Origin: Cryptomeria japonica
Lineage: Eukaryota > Streptophyta > Pinopsida > Cupressales > Cupressaceae
DNA: 64,000 bases
Reading direction: 5' to 3'
Assembly: GCF_030272615.1 (NCBI RefSeq)
Contig: NC_081415.1
Location: 187,189,233 to 187,253,232 of the forward strand
Below the pieces are notes generated by a model, which was not told the DNA's origin, searched no databases, and saw only the letters and a list, made by a program, of their open reading frames with translations. Both the position numbers and the translations under genes were made by a program. Positions 57,366-64,000 of the stretch are shown piece by piece. Each line of letters starts with the position of its first letter. Position 1 is the first letter of the stretch.

Positions 57366-59687
57366 TGTCGTGCTCTATGAAATTGTACCTGTACCTAATG
57401 TATGTTAGGAAATAGGAAATCATCACAAACAAATCAAAATATTAATAATAGCTCAATCATGAAAGCTCATTGCAATGATCTATCCTAAACAACACTCAAT
57501 AGAGACATGAAAAAAAAACATTCAAAACTAGAAATTAAGCAAACCAAAGGTATGATTTGAATGCTTCTTCCATGCGGCTCCATTGTTCTTCTTTCCTCTT
57601 CAAATAGTTTGGTTGTAGATTTCACCTACAAGTGCACATACATGATTGAAAGCAAGTAGGTAAGAAAATTGCTCAAAAGTACTCGAAGCGTGATTGATTA
57701 GAAATTTGATAATCTGATTAGGGGGGCTTGATTGAAGAAAATCATCCAATTTATAGAAAAATTGGAGAAATGGATCAAATTAGCATGATTCAATTCAAAT
57801 GGAAATTGCAAATCAATTGTGTCAATTATGACAAATTATGCACTTTCTATGCAAAATTTGATTGATTGATAATTCATGACAATTTATGACAAATTTCTAT
57901 GTCAAAATTGATTGATTGTCAATTATGACAAATTATGAGAAATTGAAATGTCATTCCCATAGAATTAGGAGATGAAATAGGAGGAAATTGAAATTAGGAA
58001 TTAAGAAATTAGAAAATTGAAATTGATGAAAATTAGGAATTAAGAAATTAGGTAATTTAATTAATAATTTGTCATTTATTAATCAATTCACAAAAAGAGG
58101 AATAATTAGCCAATTAAATGAACATTTAATTGTGATGAGAAGACTTAGGATGAATAAATAATTTATTAATCCTAGAGGAAGAAAATGACACACAAGGTTA
58201 AATGATTAAACCATAAAACCCTAGAAGATGAATTAGCATTGCAAAGATGACAATTAGGTCTTGATGAAAGATAATTGACTCGATCATGATTTTGAATTGA
58301 TAAATGACCAATGTGATAAATGATTTGATTGATATATGCGCCAATTGATGAGGAACAATGACAAATTGATCCAAATTGACATAATTGAGACAAACAATGA
58401 TCGATGACAAATCGATCGCAAAATGACAAGATTGACAAGAGGACAAGAATCGATGACAAAATAGATTGCAAGATGACAAGATTGGAAATGACCACGATCG
58501 ATGACAAATAGATCGCAAAATGACAAGATTGAACATGACAACGATTGATGACAAATCGATCGTAAAATGACAAGATTGATAAACCGATCGCCAGATGATA
58601 AGATTGAAAAGAGGACAAAACCCTAATTAGGATTGACGATGTCCAAAATGATAAGATTGATAGGAGGACAAAACCCTAATTAGGATTGACGATGTCCAAA
58701 ATGGTGACAAATGAATACGCACATTGATGCAACGGGATAAAATCGATCAAAATCATGACTGGATAATGTTGTCGACAAGACCAAATTTGAGAACGAGATG
58801 ATTGAAGAATGTAGAAGAATAACTCGATGATTGCAAATGATAAAAACCAAGTGCGTGACATAGGAGAAATGTTAATACAACGCAAAAACCTAAAATGAGG
58901 CAATGCACAATTGTTAAAATATGACTCCGCAAGCGTTGACCATTTTTAGGTGTCTACATTTTGCCCCTCTTTGAGACAATGCGATTTTAAGCGTTGTTTC
59001 AAAGAACAATGCATAAGATGAGATGATATGCGATGATCAAATGATATGAATTGGGACCATTATTGCTCCAAAATGGGGTCTATTTATAGGATTTCCCAAG
59101 GCTAGGGGTGAGGTGGAAGGAATCAACGATCAAGATTGATTTGAAGATATCAATGGTTAAATTGGAGGAGGTTGGAAAAGGGGTTGGACTAAAGGGAACA
59201 TTTGTCATCTCTATGCTGACAAGTGTCAAGAGGCTTCTAGAATAGGTTGGATGAAAGGGAACACTTAGTGGCAAGTGTCACAAAGGTTCTAGAATAGGTT
59301 GGATGAAAGGGAACATGTGGGTAGGTATAATGGGTTAGGTTTAGGAATGGTTAGGTTAGGTGGTTAAATGTTAGGAGAATTTGAATTTAGAATTTCAATT
59401 AATAGGAAAAGGCTAATTAATTTCAACAACTCATAATTGATTTATTTTAATTAATTAAATGATTAGAAGAAATGATTTTGATGGAAGGAATTAATTAATT
59501 TGAATTAATTAATCAAAGGAGATTAGTGAGATGAACCTATTTAATAAATCCTTAGATTTATTAATAAGTAGATGAAAGTGGGGGATTTAATCAAATTGTT
59601 GATGAATTCAATTAAATTGGGGAGGGAGATTAATTAAATAATTGCTTATTCAATTAATTATCTTCAGACCATTTTTAGGTGTATACA
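57366..59687 (-). repeat. Gypsy-3 composite 5' LTR
   Basis: Three parts: 57366-58958 is a full LTR of another subfamily (TGTCGTGC to GGTGTCTACA); 58959-59006 is a polypurine tract plus ~30 bases of internal 3' sequence (like 46138-46180); 59007-59687 is the last 681 bases of the LTR type found at 45104-46137. TATA candidates on the minus strand are at 59080-59090 (CCTATAAATAG) and 57748. Confidence 0.8.
58400..58705. repeat. Tandem repeats inside the composite LTR
   Basis: A ~48-base unit with ATCGATGACAAAT and AAATGACAAGATTG recurs four to five times from 58400 to 58610, followed by two copies of a 53-base unit (GAGGACAAAACCCTAATTAG) at 58611 and 58664. The 148-codon minus frame here is only the repeat read through. 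Confidence 0.85.
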
Positions 59688-59692
59688 CAACT

Positions 59693-61356
59693 AAGCAATG
59701 CAAGATGGGTTCTGACTACATGGCCATGTTAGGTACCCATGTACAAATACAAATGCAATCTCTCATAAATGGAGAAAGAGAGAAAAACCTAATGGGAAAA
59801 AACTCTCCCCCAAATGAGAGATGAAGAAAGCACACATTTCTCTCAATGATGAGAAGAAGAGACCATGAAGACCCCCTTCAATGCTGAATCTCCTACAAAG
59901 ATGGTCCAATGATGATGACCAAAATACCTCCCCCATAAGGAAGAAAGAGAGGCAATGTTGCACCAATAATGTCAAAGTGTGACAAAACCAGGTACCAAGT
60001 CGATGACGATGAATCACTCGATGCAACAAAATAAAGATCAGGCATGGAGACAACCTGCTTTGAGCATCATCTCAATACTCGTAAATGGAAAAAATATTGG
60101 TACAATCTAAGTCTCACGGGAGCTACGCACCAAGTCTCACAAGATATTTCTAATCTACGTGTACAAGAGGAATACATCAAATAGTCAACAAAAACAAGAT
60201 ATAAAGAGGCATGGCACTTTATGTTAGTGCAAGTACAACATTGCTCATGCAAGAGCATACAACATGATAGTGCAAATCTAGAAACATAAAAACGATGCCA
60301 CCAAGAAGCCCTGTAGAATACTGTAGAAAAAGATGCCTCTGATTGGGATGTGGCCAAGAGATATAAAGGAGAAAATCAACCCCCCCCCCCCCCCCCCTCC
60401 CCTTGATTGTTGGTTGGAAGCACTAGAAGACAGGTATGAAGTGACAAGAAAAAATTGTGTTCCCAATTTGACTTATTCCATGGTATTTGTGTTTCTAAAA
60501 GATTTTTAAAATCTAAAAAACAACAACTTATTATGCCCCCAAAAAAAACTTAATTAGAAAATAAAGAAAAAAAATGAAAAAAAGGCTTTTTTTTTTTAAA
60601 TAAAAAAAAGTTTAATAAAAATTATTAAAGGAAAAAAAAACTTTAAAAACTTTATTTTTTAATTATTATTAAAAAAATTATTTAAAAAAAAAAAAAAAAA
60701 GTAGCATTTTTTTTATTTATTAAAAAAAATTAAAAAGCGGGGTCTGCAGGGCAACCTATGTCACTCACAGGTACCTTGCATAGCAGGGCCCGTAGGTACA
60801 CCTATGGGCCGCAAGTCGCAAGTGGCCTGTGATACCCGCAGGTACAATTGCGGGCCAATAAGGAACCACCACCCCCTCCCCCCCAAAAAAAAAAAACTAA
60901 TAAAAATTAATTTTGTTTATTTTTTAATTTTCCAAAAAAAAATAAACAAAAAAAATTAAAAAAACAAACCTATACCTGCAAGTCCGTACGGTGGGCCAGG
61001 AGGGAAAACAATTTCAACTCGGGGTAACGGAGGCCAATTTTGATGAATTGACAGTCGATCTTGGGTTTTCTGGGCCTTCTCAGCGCAATGCGGATGATGG
61101 ATTTGGCCAAAAATGATCCAAAATTGCAGATCACTACTGGGATAAGTCACCACCCTCCACCTTCAACCGACTCTAGATTTGGCCTCGGATGTTAGATTTT
61201 GACGAAACAAAAGGCGATTCTTAATTTCTCGAACCTCCTCAATCCAATGGTGACCTCAGATCTGACCCAACAAGATCCAATAATAACCTGCAATAGAAAG
61301 CTCCAAAATGCAAAACCTCAAATTTCTCTCAATTGGCAAACCAATGACACTCGAAT
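59693..61356 (-). other. Element F internal region
   Basis: No gag or pol motif on either strand. Contains a run of 18 C (60380-60397), a long A/T homopolymer zone (60530-60730 and 60880-60965), and between them a GC-rich island with CCTATGGGCC and GTACAATTGCGGGCC type words at 60737-60860. Confidence 0.75.
60380..60402 (+). repeat. Cytosine run
   Basis: Eighteen C, a T, then four C. On the minus strand this G-run could form a quadruplex or simply reflect slippage. Confidence 0.9.
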
Positions 61357-61369
61357 GGCTCTGATACCA
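61357..61369 (-). other. Element F primer-binding site
   Basis: Minus strand TGGTATCAGAGCC directly adjoining the LTR at 61370. It is the initiator tRNA-Met type, which points to a Copia partner for mobilisation. Confidence 0.9.
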
Positions 61370-61881
61370 TGTGAGAATCTGCCAAGATCTAGAGGCAATA
61401 GAAAGAAAAAATAAGAGAGACAAAATATATGATAGGAATAAATTGTATTCTATCAAGATGCAAAATATGATCAACTGGATCATTACAAGATGTTCAATGA
61501 ATTTTCGTACAAACAATGTAGATGAGCCTCCTTATATAGGAAAGGCTTATGGATATGTGATCACACAAACATGACATGTGGCTCAATAAGAAACAAGGGT
61601 AGGTAAGAAATAGGTGTGGGTAGGTAGAAGAAACAATAAAATATTCCTCATGAGGTGGATCGCCCACTGAAGGTGGAATTATCACTCCACAATAAGTGGA
61701 TATGATAGAGTAGTAACAAGATAAACACATGGTAAAATGTGGAAATTCTCCTACTCACACTATCCCAATGTGGCACAAACACCCAAGTGTCTCATACCCA
61801 AACTACTATTAAATGCATGTACCTAAGTAAACTTGAGTATAGTGTAATAATATCCAAGATGAATAATTATTTACACCAACA
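61370..61881 (-). repeat. Element F 5' LTR
   Basis: 512 bases, the partner of 44543-45052. Minus-strand TATA (CCTATATAAG) at 61531-61540. Confidence 0.92.
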
Positions 61882-62640
61882 AATATGAAGAGAGAAGATG
61901 ACGAGTTTAAGAAAATTGAAGAACTATTTGCTAGAAGAGTACCTAAAGGACTGGTAGGAAGTAAGTATGAATGAAAATAACCTTTTAAATGTTTTGCATG
62001 TAATAAGATTTGTCATTTTGCATCTAGATGTCCTGAAAGGAATTCAAGATTTGAAGAAAGAGTTAGAAGATCATTTAAGCCTAACCCTAGATATCAGAAA
62101 AAGTATAAGTACAAGAAAAACATAAATAAATCATGCTACATAGCGGATGAGGAAGGTGTGACTGATTTTCATGATGAACCAACAAAAGACTCTACTAGTG
62201 ATTTTGGCAATGGGAGGGAATGGGTGTTCCTGGCTATCAAGGAAGATGTTCTGACACTGGAAGAGAATGTACCTAAATAGAAGGCACTTGCTGCTAAAAT
62301 TGAAGACAAGGATGAATGGGTAATTGATAGTGGATGTTCACATCATATGACTGGAGATAAAGGGAAGTTTCTATCTTTGCAAGAATGTGATGGTGGTCTA
62401 GATAAATTTGGAGATGACAAAGCATGTATGATCAAAGGAAAAGGAACTATATAATTGGATGGTAAGAAAAATATTGATAATATTTATTTTGTTGAAGGTT
62501 TGAAGCATAATATTTTGAGTGTAGGACAATTGGTGGATAAGGGATTTCAATTATAGTTCAAGGATGGAAAATGCAAAATCATTAATAGATCTTGTTTGGA
62601 TATTGCAACCGGTACATAGACAAAAGGTAATATATTTCAT
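61882..62640 (+). pseudogene. Copia-C gag end and protease
   Basis: Resumes after element F with KREDDEFKKIEELFARR, a zinc knuckle (CFACNKICHFASRC, the usual Gly before His changed to Cys), then [19 protein letters not shown], the aspartic protease. Stops at several points (for example 62276 and 62451) but mostly one frame. Confidence 0.85.
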
Positions 62641-63390
62641 TTGAATTCTGGTGAGAAGACATGTTTGATTGCACAAATTGATGAGAGTTGGCTATGGCAT
62701 AAGAGGCTATGTCATGTGAATTTTGATTGCATTGTAAAGATTAGTTCAACTAAGGCAGTTAGAGATATACCTAAGATTGTTAAGCCCTATAATCTGGTAC
62801 ATGTAAAGAATGTGAAATGGGAAAATAGGTGAGAACCTCTTTTAAGAGTATACAAGATAAATCTAATGATGTTCTTGATCTTACTCATACTGATTTGTGT
62901 GGCCCCACTAGAGTTAAAAGTTTTCAAGTTGATAGATATTTCATGCTGATCATTGATGATTATTCTAGAATGATGTGGGTTACTTTTCTAAGGGAGAAAT
63001 CTGAGGTTTTTGAAAAGTTTAGAATATTTAAGGCTAAAGTGGAAACTAAGAAGAGATTGAAGATAAAATATTTGAGATCAGATCATGATGGAGAATTCAC
63101 ATCCAATGAGCTTAATAACTTTTGTGAGAAGCATGGTATAAGGAGACAATTTTCTGCTCCCCGGACACCTCGGCAGAATGGAGTTGTAGAAAGGAAGAAT
63201 AGAACTATCTTTGATGCTGCTAGAACAATGATGATGAAAGCTAGTCTACCTCACATCTACTGGAGAGAAGTAGTAAGAACAACAGTCTATACATTCAACA
63301 GAGTACATATCAAAGGAGGAACCAGTAAGACACCTTATGAATTATGGTTTGGCAATACACCTTTAGTTATATTTGCTATTCTTTGGTAGT
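62641..63390 (+). pseudogene. Copia-C integrase
   Basis: 62641-62832 has [13 protein letters not shown]; the paired cysteines are lost or shifted near 62805. 62829-63389 has THTDLCGPT (Asp), KYLRSDHDGEFTS (Asp; usual DRGGE) and RQNGVVERKNR (Glu). A frameshift lies near 62830 and another near 63390 (LVIFAILW). Confidence 0.88.
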
Positions 63391-64000
63391 AAATGTTATA
63401 TCAGGAGAGATGATATCATTGGAAAATTTGATCTTAGATGTGATGAAGGCATATTTCTTGGTTATTCTAATGAAAGCAAAGCATATAGATGTTATAACAA
63501 GAGATTGCACAGAATTGTGGAGAGCGCTAATGTCAAGGTTGGAGCTGAATAGAAGTCAAATCAGAGTTTATGAGCAAGAACCGGTTGTGGAAATGATTAT
63601 ATCTAGCACCTTTACCAGAGTAGAATATTGAACCAGTTACTGCGGTAGTATCAAAAAAATCAACAACAACTGAAGATCCAGGAAGAGGAACAGAGAGTCA
63701 AAAGATTCCTAGGTATGTGAGATTGAATCATTCAGAAGATCAGATCATTGGGGATAATAGTATTGGAGTGATGACAAGAAGAAGACTAGCAAGTAATGAG
63801 GTATGTTTATTTTCTCAAGTTGAACTGGTATCAGTAATTGAAGCATGTAAAGATGAATGTTTGTTGAAAGCTATTGAAGAAGAATTAGATCAAATTGAGA
63901 AGAATAACACATTGACTTTAGTTCCCCGACCTAAAAAATAAGAATGTTATTAGAACTAAATGGGTTTTTAGGAATAAATTAATGAGGATGGTCAAGTTGT
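63391..64000 (+). pseudogene. Copia-C integrase tail and start of RT
   Basis: The KCYIRRDD and DEGIFLGYS region is readable in broken frames near 63390-63480. 63717-63941 contains RLNHSEDQIIGDNSIGVMTRRRL and EELDQIEKNNTLTLVPRPK, the usual opening of Copia RT. The window ends before the catalytic box. Confidence 0.82.

Larger units (their letters stand above)
45104..59687 (-). mobile_element. Gypsy-3: Tat-lineage element with a composite 5' LTR
   Basis: 14.6 kb, flanked by CAACT on both sides (45099-45103 and 59688-59692). Order in minus sense: composite 5' LTR, primer site, leader, gag, zinc knuckle, protease, G-patch, RT, RNase H, second RNase H, integrase, 1.8-kb non-coding tail, polypurine tract, 3' LTR. 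All pol domains can be found but each carries stops or small indels. It sits inside element F. Confidence 0.93.
44543..61881 (-). mobile_element. Element F: non-autonomous LTR element carrying Gypsy-3
   Basis: LTRs 61370-61881 (5') and 44543-45052 (3'), primer site at 61357-61369, G-rich polypurine tract at 45053-45060. Target copies are GATAT (44538-44542) and AATAT (61882-61886). Without Gypsy-3 it is about 2.75 kb with about 1.7 kb of internal sequence and no gag or pol motif. It must have used another element's proteins. The LTRs differ at about 7-8 % of sites by eye. Confidence 0.88.
42523..64000 (+). mobile_element. Copia-C: Ty1/Copia element, 3' end outside window
   Basis: 5' LTR 42523-43735, primer site, gag from 43794, interruption by element F at 44543-61881, then zinc knuckle, protease, integrase and the start of RT up to the window end. 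It inserted into the E LTR (left flank AGTTT). Frames are broken by many stops and a few indels, so this is an old copy. Confidence 0.9.

Noticed and set aside
58172-58618. 148-codon minus-strand frame, Ser/Ile/Leu rich
   Set aside because: It is only the tandem repeat of the LTR read in one frame; the overlapping 118- and 85-codon frames read the same repeat.
59763-60357. Minus-strand frames inside element F
   Set aside because: No gag or pol motifs; the frames are of chance length in non-repetitive sequence and differ in phase.
60737-60860. GC-rich island as a promoter or gene fragment
   Set aside because: Short, no open frame or core promoter; lies within the non-coding interior of element F.

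Overview
The window looks like a large, repeat-rich plant nuclear genome, probably a seed plant and possibly a conifer. I base this on Tat-type Ty3/Gypsy, Ty1/Copia and L1-type elements, LTRs of 1 to 2.4 kb, decay dominated by C-to-T/G-to-A stops, and a degenerate DRM-type plant DNA methyltransferase copy. I find no intact host gene and no tRNA, rRNA or microRNA gene. Nearly every base belongs to retroelements, many of them nested.

Layout: (1) 1-12300, minus strand: Gypsy-1, a Tat-lineage element with G-patch and dual RNase H domains; its 3' LTR lies left of the window. (2) 12301-14231, plus: an unrecognised reading frame hit by both neighbouring Gypsy elements. (3) 14232-~22184, minus: Gypsy-2, a relative lacking most of gag, RT and RNase H and its 5' LTR. 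(4) ~22185-31948, plus: the 3' end and 2.4-kb LTR of old Copia-B, split by the young, nearly intact Copia-1 (23207-29983, TSD GTCAC). (5) ~31985-33145, minus: an intronless DRM methyltransferase pseudogene. (6) 33146-35370: unassigned. (7) 35371-42522: an L1-type LINE whose two halves now face opposite ways, each ending at the same 5-bp sequence beside an LTR end. (8) 42523-64000, plus: Copia-C, interrupted in gag by minus-strand non-autonomous element F (44543-61881), itself interrupted by minus-strand Gypsy-3 (45104-59687).

Nested order on the right is LINE, then LTR element E, Copia-C, F and Gypsy-3. TSDs or TSD-like flanks support the steps. By-eye LTR divergence agrees with the order: F about 7-8 %, Gypsy-3 about 3-4 %. 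Copia-1, on the left, is about 0.9 %.

The least familiar signals are arrays of self-complementary motifs in the non-coding leaders and 3' regions of the Tat elements, a primer-binding site that matches about 40 nt of a tRNA-Trp 3' half, a PPT-LTR-PBS composite 5' LTR in Gypsy-3, and the inverted LINE halves. All names (Gypsy-1, Copia-C, E, F) are local labels. Family and tRNA assignments come from recognised motifs, not a database search.
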